38,183 nt of DNA from an uncultured Opitutia bacterium (GCA_913048545.1 CAJWWH010000002.1:1-38183), one strand, 5' to 3'; positions 26,437 to 34,353 are shown, numbered from the stretch's first letter. The notes: generated by a model from the sequence alone, not told the origin. Numbers and translations are program-made.

Positions 26437-26929
26437 TGTGTACCTTGGTTTGGGGGCAAATCTGGGTACGCCCCAGGAAACCTTCGAAAAATCCCTCGAC
26501 ATAATCTCCACCTTTGCCGGAGTTGAAAAAGTTTCCCGGCTTTACCAATCCGCACCTTTCGGGTTTTCAGATCAGCCACCCTTCGTCAACGCTGCGGTCA
26601 GAATCAATACTACACTTTCTCCCGTACAGTTACTTGCAAAATTACAGGATGTGGAAAAAAAATTGGGTAAAAAAGTGGTTCGAAAAAATGGCCCCCGGAT
26701 TATCGATCTCGACCTGCTCCTTTACGCCAACCTCACGCTTATAAGCAAGGAACTGATTCTCCCACACCCGGGAATATTAACCCGCGATTTCGTTTTGCGT
26801 CCCCTGCATGATCTTAATCCTAATCTATCTCACCCCGAATGGGGTTCAAAAACACTGAAGTCCGCACTGGGCGGACTTCAGGAAAGATTTGTTGAGGATC
26901 AACCCCTGCTTTGGAATTATTCGCTTTAG
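26408..26929 (+). CDS. folK: 2-amino-4-hydroxy-6-hydroxymethyldihydropteridine pyrophosphokinase
   Basis: The product transfers diphosphate from ATP to 6-hydroxymethyl-dihydropterin. Motifs are VYLGLGANLGTP, SRLYQSAPFGFSDQPPFVNA, the catalytic loop NGPRIIDLDLLLY with the two metal-binding Asp, and LPHPGILTRDFVLRPLHDL. The longest form starts at the GTG at 26408, 29 bp inside folB, giving 173 residues. A GTG at 26438, one base after the folB stop, would start at MYLGLGANLG, as many FolK do; a GTG at 26417 and a TTG at 26426 are also possible. No start has a clear ribosome site. The gene ends 4 bp before the convergent BI-1 gene. Confidence 0.92.
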   Translation: MKFVSKLNADVYLGLGANLGTPQETFEKSLDIISTFAGVEKVSRLYQSAPFGFSDQPPFVNAAVRINTTLSPVQLLAKLQDVEKKLGKKVVRKNGPRIIDLDLLLYANLTLISKELILPHPGILTRDFVLRPLHDLNPNLSHPEWGSKTLKSALGGLQERFVEDQPLLWNYSL

Positions 26930-26933
26930 AGGA

Positions 26934-27647
26934 TCAATCGTCCCCTCCCCCGCCCAGACTCATCAAAACCTGTAGGATGTAGAAAAAAAGAAGGGCGACC
27001 GAGGCAAAAAGGGAAAGAGCAGCAGCAACATGTTGGTCCGTGCTGTGTTGGTGCAACACATTGGAAGTGGAATAAAGCACGGCACCTCCCGCAAAGACGA
27101 CCATAACCGAAGCAAAAATCAGCCCCAAAGAAAAGCCAAAAATCATGCTGCATATGATAAACCCAAGAGCCACGAATCCTCCCATTGACAGGAAACTTCC
27201 CATAAATGAAAAATCTTTTTTAGTGATAAACACGGTGGCCGTGATCCCTCCCACCAAAAGAAGCGTCATCATCCCGGCACTCGCGATTACTCCATCCCCT
27301 CCATAAATCGTGGCGATATACAAAAGAGGAAGAAAAACAATCGCTTCCGCTACCACAAAGAGTCCAAGCCCAAGGTACTGCATCTGTTGAGATGTTTGGG
27401 ACACCGCAAGTTTATTGGCGATGTAACTGACTCCCATAAAAAGACCAATTACAACCAGCCAACTCATGCCTCCAGTCATACTCGAGGCAAGGCTGGCCGC
27501 GAATGGTGAATTCACCAGGTAATATTCAATCGCAATAAATGCAAGAATGGCCACGGCGAGGTGAGCATAAGTTCTTCGAATAAATCCAGCACGATCAGAA
27601 GCGGAACTGTTTGCGACAGATTGTAAGTTATATATTTGTTCTTTCAT
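26934..27647 (-). CDS. Bax inhibitor-1 (BI-1/YbhL/YccA) family membrane protein
   Basis: The product is 237 residues with seven hydrophobic segments. The N-terminus FIRRTYAHLAVAILAFIAIE and the segments TSQQMQYLGLGLFVVAEAIV and GMMTLLLVGGITATVFITKK fit BI-1 proteins of the TMBIM group. An Asp-containing C-terminal end (GGGGDD) is also usual. Bacterial members such as BsYetJ are pH-sensitive calcium leak channels, while YccA modulates the FtsH protease; which applies here is unknown. It lies 90 bp after the M42 peptidase gene on the same strand and converges on folK. Confidence 0.88.
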   Translation of the reverse strand: MKEQIYNLQSVANSSASDRAGFIRRTYAHLAVAILAFIAIEYYLVNSPFAASLASSMTGGMSWLVVIGLFMGVSYIANKLAVSQTSQQMQYLGLGLFVVAEAIVFLPLLYIATIYGGDGVIASAGMMTLLLVGGITATVFITKKDFSFMGSFLSMGGFVALGFIICSMIFGFSLGLIFASVMVVFAGGAVLYSTSNVLHQHSTDQHVAAALSLFASVALLFFYILQVLMSLGGGGDD

Positions 27648-27737
27648 AGTAAATAAGATGTGTGATTAAATTTTAAGCCAATAGAATTATATTATTAGCA
27701 AAGAAGATAATAAACTTCAAGGATTAGAATGTACTTT

Positions 27738-28829
27738 CTAAACAAACTTTTCGTTTTTTCGGAGAGAACGGGCAAAGGAAACGAGCAGTTGAACCACCGC
27801 TTCGAGGTCGTTCAGATCGATCACTTCGCTCGGGGTGTGCATATATCTAAGGGGAATTCCCACCAATCCGGTGGGCACCCCATTTCGGGCAATTTGAATG
27901 GCCCGGGCATCCGTACCCGTTGGACGGGGATCTGCCTCAATTTGGACCGGCATTCCTTCTTTTTCAGCGCAATCCATCAAACGGTCGAAGACAGCTGGAT
28001 GAACATTGGGACCACGGGTAAGAATCGGTCCGCCTCCCAGAGTAAAAGCTCCATATTTACGATGATCCGCATCCGGGTGGTCTGTGGCATGACTCACATC
28101 CACGGCCAAGGCAACATCGGGGTTTGCCAAATGAGCGGAAGTGATTGCCCCCCTCGTGCCAATCTCTTCCTGCGAAGTCGAAACCGCCACCACTTTACAT
28201 GACGGCTTTCTTCCTTTGGCCAGACGGAGCAAGGCTTCGTTCACCGTGTAGGCTCCACTTTTGTCATCAAAAGCACGGGAAACGGCCAGAGGACCGTGCA
28301 GTTTTTCAAATCCATGAACATACACTGCGGGATCTCCAATAGTAATTCGTGAGAGGGCTTCCTTCTTATCCTTGGCACCAATATCAATCCACATTTGGTG
28401 CATCTCCGGAACTTTCCTGCGATCTTCAGGGGTCATCAGATGAATTGCCCGTTTTCCGGTCACGCCACGAATAATTCCTTTCCGTGTCATTATGTCCACC
28501 CGTCTCCCCGAAATCATCGCCCGGTCATGCCCGCCAATTGCATCAAAATATAAAAATCCTTTATCACTGACATGCTTGATGATGAGGCCAAGCTCATCAA
28601 TATGCCCGGCGAGCATTAAAGTGGGGGAACCCTTGTCTCCCAAGGTTGCATGACAACTGCCGAGAGCATCAATGGAAAATGAATCCGCCACCGTCTCCAT
28701 TCGTTTGCGCACCACTTCACGGGCTTCTTCCTCATACCCTGAAGGTGATCGTGCTTGAAGAAGCTCTTTGAGAAATACAGGTGCCACTGGGTTTCGGAGC
28801 GTCGGTTTGGAATTTGAATTTTTTGGCAT
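27738..28829 (-). CDS. M42-family metallo-aminopeptidase (glutamyl aminopeptidase/endoglucanase M-like)
   Basis: The start is set at the ATG at 28829 (MPKNSNSKPTLRN); an ATG at 28877 is also in frame but adds a non-conserved hydrophobic lead. The product is 363 residues, typical for M42. The dinuclear metal site is complete: His76 (LAGHIDELG), bridging Asp188 (SRAFDDKSGAY), catalytic Glu221 and metal-binding Glu222 (TSQEEIGTRGA), Asp244 (LAVDVSHATD) and the late His in YMHTPSEVI. Such enzymes form large self-compartmentalised dodecamers that trim peptides in the cytoplasm. It is divergent from hisA across 110 bp. Confidence 0.92.
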   Translation of the reverse strand: MPKNSNSKPTLRNPVAPVFLKELLQARSPSGYEEEAREVVRKRMETVADSFSIDALGSCHATLGDKGSPTLMLAGHIDELGLIIKHVSDKGFLYFDAIGGHDRAMISGRRVDIMTRKGIIRGVTGKRAIHLMTPEDRRKVPEMHQMWIDIGAKDKKEALSRITIGDPAVYVHGFEKLHGPLAVSRAFDDKSGAYTVNEALLRLAKGRKPSCKVVAVSTSQEEIGTRGAITSAHLANPDVALAVDVSHATDHPDADHRKYGAFTLGGGPILTRGPNVHPAVFDRLMDCAEKEGMPVQIEADPRPTGTDARAIQIARNGVPTGLVGIPLRYMHTPSEVIDLNDLEAVVQLLVSFARSLRKNEKFV

Positions 28830-28929
28830 GATAAAAATGTATAAGATATGCTTACTCCCGCTTCTCATTTTTGGCAAGCACGGGAAAAAGAGTTTTCTTT
28901 TTCATCGCGATCATGCGGAAATGTTTTAT

Positions 28930-28934
28930 GGAGA
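28930..28934 (+). promoter_or_regulatory. Ribosome binding site that decides the hisA start
   Basis: GGAGA at 28930-28934 lies 5 bases before the ATG at 28940. It selects that codon over earlier in-frame starts at 28871 and 28928. Few genes in the window have so clear a Shine-Dalgarno sequence. Confidence 0.6.
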
Positions 28935-28939
28935 TACAT

Positions 28940-29665
28940 ATGACAATTTATCCAGCCATCGATTTACGCAAAGGACGTTGTGTTCGTCTTTTTCAGGGAA
29001 AAGCGGATCAGGAAACCGTTTATTTTGAGAACCCGGCAGAACCCGCAAAAAAATGGAGGGACGCCGGAGCATCTCACTTACATGTGGTAGATTTAGACGG
29101 TGCATTTGAGGGTGCATCCGCCAACTTGGAAGCCGTCCGATCCATTCTTAAAGTCGGTGGGTTAAAGGTCCAACTCGGCGGGGGCATGCGGACTGAAAAG
29201 GCAATTGAAAATGCGTTGGGATTGGGACTGGATCGTATAATTATCGGAACCCGGGCTTGCTCGGATCCGGAATGGGTGGGCGGTTTAATCTCCAAGTTTG
29301 GGGCCGAAAAAATAATTGTCGGTATTGATGCAAAGGACGGAATGGTGGCAACCAGGGGATGGGTCGAAACTTCACAGACCGAAGCCATTGAATTGGCCAA
29401 AAAATTAGTAAATCTCGGCGTCCGTTGGATTATTCACACTGATGTTGCCACAGACGGAGCCATGAAAGGCCCCAACCTTGACGCGCAAAAAAAAATGGCA
29501 CAGTCTGTACCCGATTGCAATGTGATTGCCTCCGGTGGAGTGACAAAGGAAAGCGATGTTACCGATTTGGAAAACCTTGCCGTTCAATTCCCAAATATCG
29601 AGGGTGTTATTGTTGGGAAAGCATTATATGAAGGAACAGTGTCCCTACAAAATTTATGTGGTTAA
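28940..29665 (+). CDS. hisA: ProFAR isomerase of histidine biosynthesis
   Basis: The product is 241 residues, an (beta/alpha)8 barrel. It performs the Amadori rearrangement of ProFAR to PRFAR. The catalytic acids are Asp8 (YPAIDLRKGRCVRL) and Asp130 (VGIDAKDG). Phosphate-binding loops are VQLGGGMR, ASGGVTKESD and IVGKALYEG, and HTDVATDGAMKGPN is conserved in HisA. The last distinguishes it from HisF. No other his gene adjoins it, so the pathway genes are scattered here. No in-frame stop or unusual residue was seen. Confidence 0.95.
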   Translation: MTIYPAIDLRKGRCVRLFQGKADQETVYFENPAEPAKKWRDAGASHLHVVDLDGAFEGASANLEAVRSILKVGGLKVQLGGGMRTEKAIENALGLGLDRIIIGTRACSDPEWVGGLISKFGAEKIIVGIDAKDGMVATRGWVETSQTEAIELAKKLVNLGVRWIIHTDVATDGAMKGPNLDAQKKMAQSVPDCNVIASGGVTKESDVTDLENLAVQFPNIEGVIVGKALYEGTVSLQNLCG

Positions 29666-29748
29666 TTTTTTGCCATTCTACTAATTTATAAAATTAAGCA
29701 TTTAAAAATTTAGCTTAAAATGAACTTGCAAAGAGTTGAAGAGAACTT

Positions 29749-29776
29749 TTGACTCGAATCCTTTTAATTGTATCAC
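29749..29776 (+). promoter_or_regulatory. Possible sigma-70-type promoter before the proline/acid-repeat gene
   Basis: TTGACT at 29749-29754 and TATCAC at 29771-29776 are separated by 16 bases, in front of the ATG at 29797. The -10 matches the consensus at four of six places. The same TTG could instead be a start codon of a 16-residue-longer protein. Confidence 0.3.
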
Positions 29777-29796
29777 CTTTTAAATCCCCTATCGCC

Positions 29797-31227
29797 ATGA
29801 CTAAAATATCTTTCGATGTAGACTTTAGCAAAGATCCCGATCAAATTCTTAAGGAAATCCAAGAACGTGCAAAAGCGGAGGTGGAGAAAAGAGAAAGCAA
29901 GGAACGCTCTGCTGCTTACCTATCGAACCTTCACGAATCAGTTAATGACAAAATTGGCACTGAATTTAAAAGCGTAAGCGATCTCATTCGAGCACTCACC
30001 CCTTTTGCCGCTCCCTCCCTTAGAGATAAACTTTCCGGAACAACCAGCACGGGACGTCGCAAGACTCTTTCCATGAGTAAAGATATTTACGAGGAAATTA
30101 AAAAACTTCTTGCCGAACCTAATCCCAACAAAGCGGCTATTGCACGGGAGACCGGTGCGAGCGTTGTTCAAGTCAGAAAAGTCGCAGAAGGCGGATTTGA
30201 TTCCAAATACAGCGGTGGGCTCTCGACCTCTGTTGAAAAGCCAGCACCAGTTTCAGAATCACCCACGTTAGCCCCTCCCCCTGTTTTGGACGAACCGGTA
30301 GCGAATGAAGTCGTTGTGGATGAAATGCCCGCAGCTCCAACCATCGAAGAAAGCGATGCCAAAATGGAGGATTCCGTGACCGAAAGCACCGAAGAGGATT
30401 CTCCCCCTGCCATACCTTCATTTGAAGAGGAAGATTCAGAAGAATCCTTGGCACCGCCTCCCATTCCTATGGATATTTCTCCTTCTATGCCAGCTGATCT
30501 TCCCACCCCTTCAGATGAACCGGAAAGCGAAGAGGGCACAAGTGGAGAAATTTTACCACCGCTCCCCAAATTCACCCCTGCTCCCTTCATTTCCGACGAA
30601 GAGGATTCAGAGGAAAAAGAATCGGACAACCCGGTTCCACTTCCTTCTTTTGGAGATGAGGAAGAGGATTCTCCCCTTCCTCCTCCTGCCCCTCTTTCTG
30701 CCGTTCCTCCTCCTGCTCCAATAGAGGAAGAAGAAGAAGACAGCACCGAAAGTAAGGATATTTTACCCCCACTTCCCAAATTTACACCTGCTCCCTTTGT
30801 ATCAGAGGAAGAGGATTCTGGCAGTGCAGAGGAATCCGCTCCACCTCCTCTTCCCTCTTTCGGACAAGAAAATGAAGGAGATGATTCTCCATTACCCTCT
30901 CCTGCTCCGCTTTCCGCCGCTCCCCCTCCTGCGCCTGACCTTCCACCCCCTGTTCAATCCGTTGAAGAAGATGAGGAAAACCCTGAGGAGATTCCACCCT
31001 CTCCAGAGGAAAACACAATGGTGTCCCCCACTCCTCCTCCGATGTCCCCCAATCCCCCCTCTGCCGGGTTGACCCGTCCACCATCAGGACTCAAACCTAC
31101 CCTCAAGCCAAAACTCGGGGGTGGCAAAAAAGGAAAACCCACACTTTCCCTTAAACCCAAATCCAAAACAACTGGTTTAAAGATCACCCGTCCACCAATG
31201 AAGGGAACCCCTCCTCCCCCGCAGTAA
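29797..31227 (+). CDS. Cytoplasmic protein with HTH-like N-terminal domain and duplicated proline/acid-rich repeats
   Basis: I do not recognise this gene. From the ATG at 29797 the product is 476 residues without signal or membrane helices. The first 130 residues are a charged helical region ending in YEEIKKLLAEPNPNKAAIAR and then ETGASVVQVRKVAEGGFD, which reads like a helix-turn-helix. Residues from about 145 to 425 are dominated by Pro, Glu, Asp and Ser, including a 70-residue unit in two copies beginning ILPPLPKFTPAPF. The last 50 residues are basic (KPTLKPKLGGGKKGKPTLSL). A DNA-binding or nucleoid-linked protein with a long disordered arm is an inference. Start alternatives include a TTG at 29749. 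Confidence 0.6.
   Translation: MTKISFDVDFSKDPDQILKEIQERAKAEVEKRESKERSAAYLSNLHESVNDKIGTEFKSVSDLIRALTPFAAPSLRDKLSGTTSTGRRKTLSMSKDIYEEIKKLLAEPNPNKAAIARETGASVVQVRKVAEGGFDSKYSGGLSTSVEKPAPVSESPTLAPPPVLDEPVANEVVVDEMPAAPTIEESDAKMEDSVTESTEEDSPPAIPSFEEEDSEESLAPPPIPMDISPSMPADLPTPSDEPESEEGTSGEILPPLPKFTPAPFISDEEDSEEKESDNPVPLPSFGDEEEDSPLPPPAPLSAVPPPAPIEEEEEDSTESKDILPPLPKFTPAPFVSEEEDSGSAEESAPPPLPSFGQENEGDDSPLPSPAPLSAAPPPAPDLPPPVQSVEEDEENPEEIPPSPEENTMVSPTPPPMSPNPPSAGLTRPPSGLKPTLKPKLGGGKKGKPTLSLKPKSKTTGLKITRPPMKGTPPPPQ
30550..30945 (+). repeat. In-frame tandem duplication with a 210-bp period
   Basis: Copy one starts at 30550 and copy two at 30760, both reading ILPPLPKFTPAPF at their start. Each continues through an acidic patch, a LPSFG element and an SPLP-x-PAPLSA-x-PPPAP element. 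The spacing is exactly 70 codons. Copy two loses clear similarity near 30945. The copies have diverged at synonymous and some coding sites, so the event is not recent. Confidence 0.75.
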
Positions 31228-31244
31228 GATTGGATTGGTTGTTT

Positions 31245-31266
31245 GAGTTCGACAAAAACCGAACTC
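31245..31266. other. Inverted repeat between the repeat-protein gene and tRNA-Ala
   Basis: GAGTTCG at 31245-31251 and CGAACTC at 31260-31266 form a perfect 7-bp stem with an 8-base loop. It lies 17 bases after the stop at 31227 and 22 bases before the tRNA. No T-run follows on either strand, so it is not a standard terminator. A processing or attenuation signal is possible. Confidence 0.4.
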
Positions 31267-31288
31267 CCGTTCATAAAGTTAGTATTTA

Positions 31289-31364
31289 GGGGCCGTAGCT
31301 CAGTTGGAAGAGCGCCACAATGGCATTGTGGAGGTCGTCGGTTCGAACCCGATCGGCTCCACCA
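31289..31364 (+). tRNA. tRNA-Ala (anticodon GGC)
   Basis: A full 76-base cloverleaf with encoded CCA. The acceptor pairs GGGGCCG with CGGCTCC, and the D-arm is GCTC/GAGC. The anticodon stem is CCACA/TGTGG with loop ATGGCAT, giving anticodon GGC, which reads the alanine codon GCC. The T-arm has GTCGG-TTCGAAC-CCGAT. Confidence 0.95.
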
Positions 31365-31377
31365 TTTTGCTTGTAAA

Positions 31378-31956
31378 GTGAAAAACAAAATCAGATACAA
31401 ATTTACGATCACTTTTCATTTAATTTCATCCTGTTTTGTGGTATCGTGCGGGGAAAATGAATTGCGCAATGAAGCAATTGAACTGTTTGAAAATAATAAT
31501 TCGCATACCAGTGGACACGATCAAAACTCTTCTGCAATTCTTCGTTCCACGGACGGATTACAGTTTATCAAAGAGGACTCTTTGAAAGAACAGGCCGAAA
31601 CAGTCGGGCTAACCAAGGATGGAAAAGTTTCCTTTGAAGGAAAACTCAAAGATGGAAAACCACACGGAGACTGGATCACCTTCTTTGCTGATGGCCGTCC
31701 CCGTTGGAAGGGTACCAAAAAAGAGGGACTGAGCCACGGGCCCTTTACTATGTGGTATCCGAATGGAAAGAAAAAAATTGAGGGAATATACGAAAACGGC
31801 CAAAAGCACGGTCTTAGCACAATCTGGCACTTAAACGGAGCAAAATGGAAGGAGCAAAGCCATAACTATGGAGAGCCTTCCGGTATCTGGCGTTCATGGA
31901 ATGAAAATGGTGAGCTGACAGAAAGTATTGATCAAAACGCTAGCCGTAAAAACTAA
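31378..31956 (+). CDS. MORN/YwqK-repeat lipoprotein
   Basis: The frame is open back to 31243, but that would run through tRNA-Ala, so the gene must begin after 31364. A GTG at 31378 starts MKNKIRYKFTITFHLISSCF and leads to the lipobox V-V-S-C with Cys24 as lipidation site. This is a convincing type II signal. The mature part contains four or five YwqK/MORN-type units such as GKLKDGKPHGDWITFFADGR, then GPFTMWYPNGKKKIEGIY, each with the N-G/D-G turn and aromatic core. Length is 192 residues. It would be anchored in the inner or outer membrane. Function is unknown; two similar proteins occur at 6839-7255 and 36751-37374. Confidence 0.72.
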   Translation: MKNKIRYKFTITFHLISSCFVVSCGENELRNEAIELFENNNSHTSGHDQNSSAILRSTDGLQFIKEDSLKEQAETVGLTKDGKVSFEGKLKDGKPHGDWITFFADGRPRWKGTKKEGLSHGPFTMWYPNGKKKIEGIYENGQKHGLSTIWHLNGAKWKEQSHNYGEPSGIWRSWNENGELTESIDQNASRKN

Positions 31957-32029
31957 GAGGAAATGAGGATCAATATCATGTATTTTTTGCCTTGCCGAAA
32001 AAAGTTAAAGGTCTAAGGAATTATTTTAA

Positions 32030-33286
32030 ATGGAAGCTGTGCACATAACCGGGATGGGATTCATCACAAGTATTGGAAATAGTATCGGAACTGTGACCGA
32101 GAGCCTTCGTGAATTAAAACATGGCATTGACTTCCACCCGGAACTTCAGGGCGATGACTCTCCAGTCAAACTGGCTGGCACGGTTAAGGAATTTGATCTG
32201 GTTTCCTCCGATCCGGAGGATTGGATATACCCTGAAAAATATCATGTACCAAGAGCCATACTCAGGAGTTTTTCTCCCCATGTCCTCTATGCTTGGTGTG
32301 CGCTCAGGCAAGCCATTAATGACTCAAAACTATCCGAGGTTGAGATTCAGGATCCTGAAGCCGGAATGTACACATCATCCGGCGGCTCAATGCGTTCCAT
32401 TCATAAACATTTCGAAAAAATGGATGCCCGTGGAGTCATGGCCTGCAATCCACTTGCTATCGTGGCATCGATAGCCGGGACACTAACTTTTAATCTCGTT
32501 GCTGCCCTTGGCATTCGAGGCTCATCGACTGGGCTCGTTTCAGCATGCGCATCTTCTGGACATGCGCTCGGGATGGCTCTGGACGAAATTCGTTTGGGCA
32601 GGCAAAAAAGAATGATCGTAATCGGAGCCGAGGATTGCAACTTCGAGAGCATTGTCCCCTTTTGCGGCATGCGTGCTCTTTCTCTGGACACTAATCCTGA
32701 CAGTGCTTCCCGCTCATTTGATGTTTCGAGAAATGGATTTGTTGGTTCAGGGGGAGCTGTCTGCCTCGTTTTGGAAACTGAATCGGAGGTAAAGAGAAGA
32801 AATATTAATTCGTACGCAAAATTCTTGGGATGGGGACAAGGTTCGGATGGACATAATGTCGCAATATCCCATCCGGAAGGTCGCGGTTTGCAATCGGCCA
32901 TGAGAAATGCCTTGAAAGACGCAGGGCTTGCCCCCACTGAAATTGATTATGTGAATGCTCATGCCCCCTCCACCACAATTGGCGATGCATCCGAAATGAA
33001 AGCCCTAAAAAAGACTTTTCCCTTACCGCAGGAAGTTTTGGTTTCAAGTACGAAACCACTCACCGGACATGGCCTTTCGCTATCCAGTATTATGGAAGCG
33101 GCCTTTTGTTGTGTTTCCCTTAAGGATCAGTTCCTACCCGGTTCCGCCCATGTCAAAAATCCAGATCCTGAATTGGGTCACCTCAAACTTCTTCGGGAAA
33201 GCAAAGATTATCCAGTCAACCGGATCATGAGTAACAGTAGTGGTTTTGGGGGAGCGAATGTCAGTTTAGTTTTCGAAAAAATATAA
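32030..33286 (+). CDS. Beta-ketoacyl-ACP synthase (FabF-like)
   Basis: The product is 418 residues, usual for KAS II. It condenses an acyl group with malonyl-ACP. The Cys-His-His set is complete: Cys173 (VSACASSGHALG), His311 (NAHAPSTTIGD) and His347 (STKPLTGHGLS) with Lys342. The element around His311 reads HAPST rather than the usual HGTST, and the motif after His347 lacks the usual T-x-G-A-A-G form, so the protein is a divergent branch. AAGGA at 32015-32019 is a fair ribosome site. No acyl carrier protein or other fab gene adjoins; a nitroreductase follows after 17 bp. A role in secondary lipid or polyketide synthesis is possible. Confidence 0.85.
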   Translation: MEAVHITGMGFITSIGNSIGTVTESLRELKHGIDFHPELQGDDSPVKLAGTVKEFDLVSSDPEDWIYPEKYHVPRAILRSFSPHVLYAWCALRQAINDSKLSEVEIQDPEAGMYTSSGGSMRSIHKHFEKMDARGVMACNPLAIVASIAGTLTFNLVAALGIRGSSTGLVSACASSGHALGMALDEIRLGRQKRMIVIGAEDCNFESIVPFCGMRALSLDTNPDSASRSFDVSRNGFVGSGGAVCLVLETESEVKRRNINSYAKFLGWGQGSDGHNVAISHPEGRGLQSAMRNALKDAGLAPTEIDYVNAHAPSTTIGDASEMKALKKTFPLPQEVLVSSTKPLTGHGLSLSSIMEAAFCCVSLKDQFLPGSAHVKNPDPELGHLKLLRESKDYPVNRIMSNSSGFGGANVSLVFEKI

Positions 33287-33303
33287 TCCTTACTCTCCAA
33301 CTA

Positions 33304-33897
33304 ATGCCTGACTTAATTCAAACCATCATTCAAAGAAGAACCTCCAAGCCCGTCACATTTTCCAGTCAGGTTCCCAATCCTTCCGTTGTTCGTCAGGCCA
33401 TTGAAATCTCACGAAACGCTCCCAATCACCACAGGACCGAACCCGCCCGTTTTTATCTCCTCGATTCAACCCGAATAAAGGAGGTTGGCCGGCTTTACGG
33501 TGAAATTGTCGTCGGTAATAATCCCAACCAGCACTTAATTGAACGCGGGGCAAAAAAAGCCAAAGAATGGGGAAACTGTCCAGGAATGCTTATTGTGACC
33601 TGCCTGACCGATAAGAACTCAGAACTAGTTCAAAAAAAACCGGCAATTATCGAAGAGGACTATGCGACATGTTGCTGTATCTGCCAAAATCTGCTCTTAC
33701 TTTTTGAACAGGAAGGAATCGCGGTGAAATGGAGTACTGGTCCAGTCTGGGAACACCCTGAGTTTGCTCGAACTGTTGGCCTAATTTCACCACCGAATGA
33801 ACGGGTGGTCGCCCTCCTTTTCTACGGATATTCAGACAAAAAAAGCGATTCCAGATCCCTCGCTTCGCTTGATAAACACCTGGTTGATTATCTCTGA
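33304..33897 (+). CDS. Nitroreductase-family flavoprotein
   Basis: The product is 197 residues. The N-terminal IIQRRTSKPVTF matches the R-R-S-x-R-x-F start of the FMN-dependent nitroreductase family, and APNHHRTEPARFYLL matches the A-P-S-x-x-N-x-Q-P-W segment that binds flavin. The middle has a Cys-rich helix (YATCCCICQNLLLLFEQEGI), and GLISPPNERVVALLFYGY is the usual late strand. Members reduce nitro, quinone or enone groups with NAD(P)H; the substrate is unknown. It probably shares a transcript with the ketoacyl synthase gene. Three adjacent cysteines at the position of the family's dimer helix are unusual. Confidence 0.8.
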   Translation: MPDLIQTIIQRRTSKPVTFSSQVPNPSVVRQAIEISRNAPNHHRTEPARFYLLDSTRIKEVGRLYGEIVVGNNPNQHLIERGAKKAKEWGNCPGMLIVTCLTDKNSELVQKKPAIIEEDYATCCCICQNLLLLFEQEGIAVKWSTGPVWEHPEFARTVGLISPPNERVVALLFYGYSDKKSDSRSLASLDKHLVDYL

Positions 33898-33943
33898 CGC
33901 CCTCAAATAATGGGGAGTTTTCAAAAATCATAATCCTTTGCGA

Positions 33944-33973
33944 TTGACCCAAATCGAATCCTTTGATTAAAAA
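33944..33973 (+). promoter_or_regulatory. Possible promoter of tRNA-Phe
   Basis: TTGACC at 33944-33949 and TAAAAA at 33968-33973 are separated by 18 bases and end 24 bases before the tRNA. A nine-base direct repeat AATCCTTTG at 33932 and 33957 brackets the -35. The -10 is poor, so this is a weak call. Confidence 0.25.
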
Positions 33974-33997
33974 CTCTCTTGGTTTATCCATGGGTAC

Positions 33998-34073
<76 letters not shown>

Positions 34074-34117
34074 CCAAAGATTTTTTTCAAAGAAAATTTC
34101 TGAACTATCTGACCCAA

Positions 34118-34270
34118 ATGAAATACTTGTTTTTGGTAAACTTTCATTGTCGTGAGCAAAAGATTGATAATAATTGTTTTACAGTAGCAAATGCTGTAAT
34201 TACTGAAAACATACTTTCAATTAAGGTAGCTACAGATTATAACAAAGCAATAGGCAAAGAATCTGATTAA
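34118..34270 (+). CDS. Small hypothetical ORF in the AT-rich stretch after tRNA-Phe
   Basis: ATG at 34118 to TAA at 34268-34270 encodes 50 residues beginning MKYLFLVNFHCREQKIDNNC. I do not recognise it. The N-terminal hydrophobic strand followed by polar residues could be the start of a Rossmann-like enzyme cut short by a stop, or a genuine small protein. No ribosome site is clear. Open frames of this size are common by chance at moderate GC but less so in AT-rich DNA, which gives mild support. Confidence 0.3.
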   Translation: MKYLFLVNFHCREQKIDNNCFTVANAVITENILSIKVATDYNKAIGKESD

Positions 34271-34353
34271 TACATAACTTAACGATGACTTTTTGAATAT
34301 TATTATATGATTAAGAAAATTAAATTATCTAATTTTCGAAAAAAATAAATTTT

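Noticed and set aside
30168..30779. 203-codon open frame on the minus strand, Ser/Gly-rich
   Set aside because: It is the complement of the proline/acid-repeat gene. Low-complexity GAA/TCC codons leave the opposite strand free of stops; no start or domain supports it.
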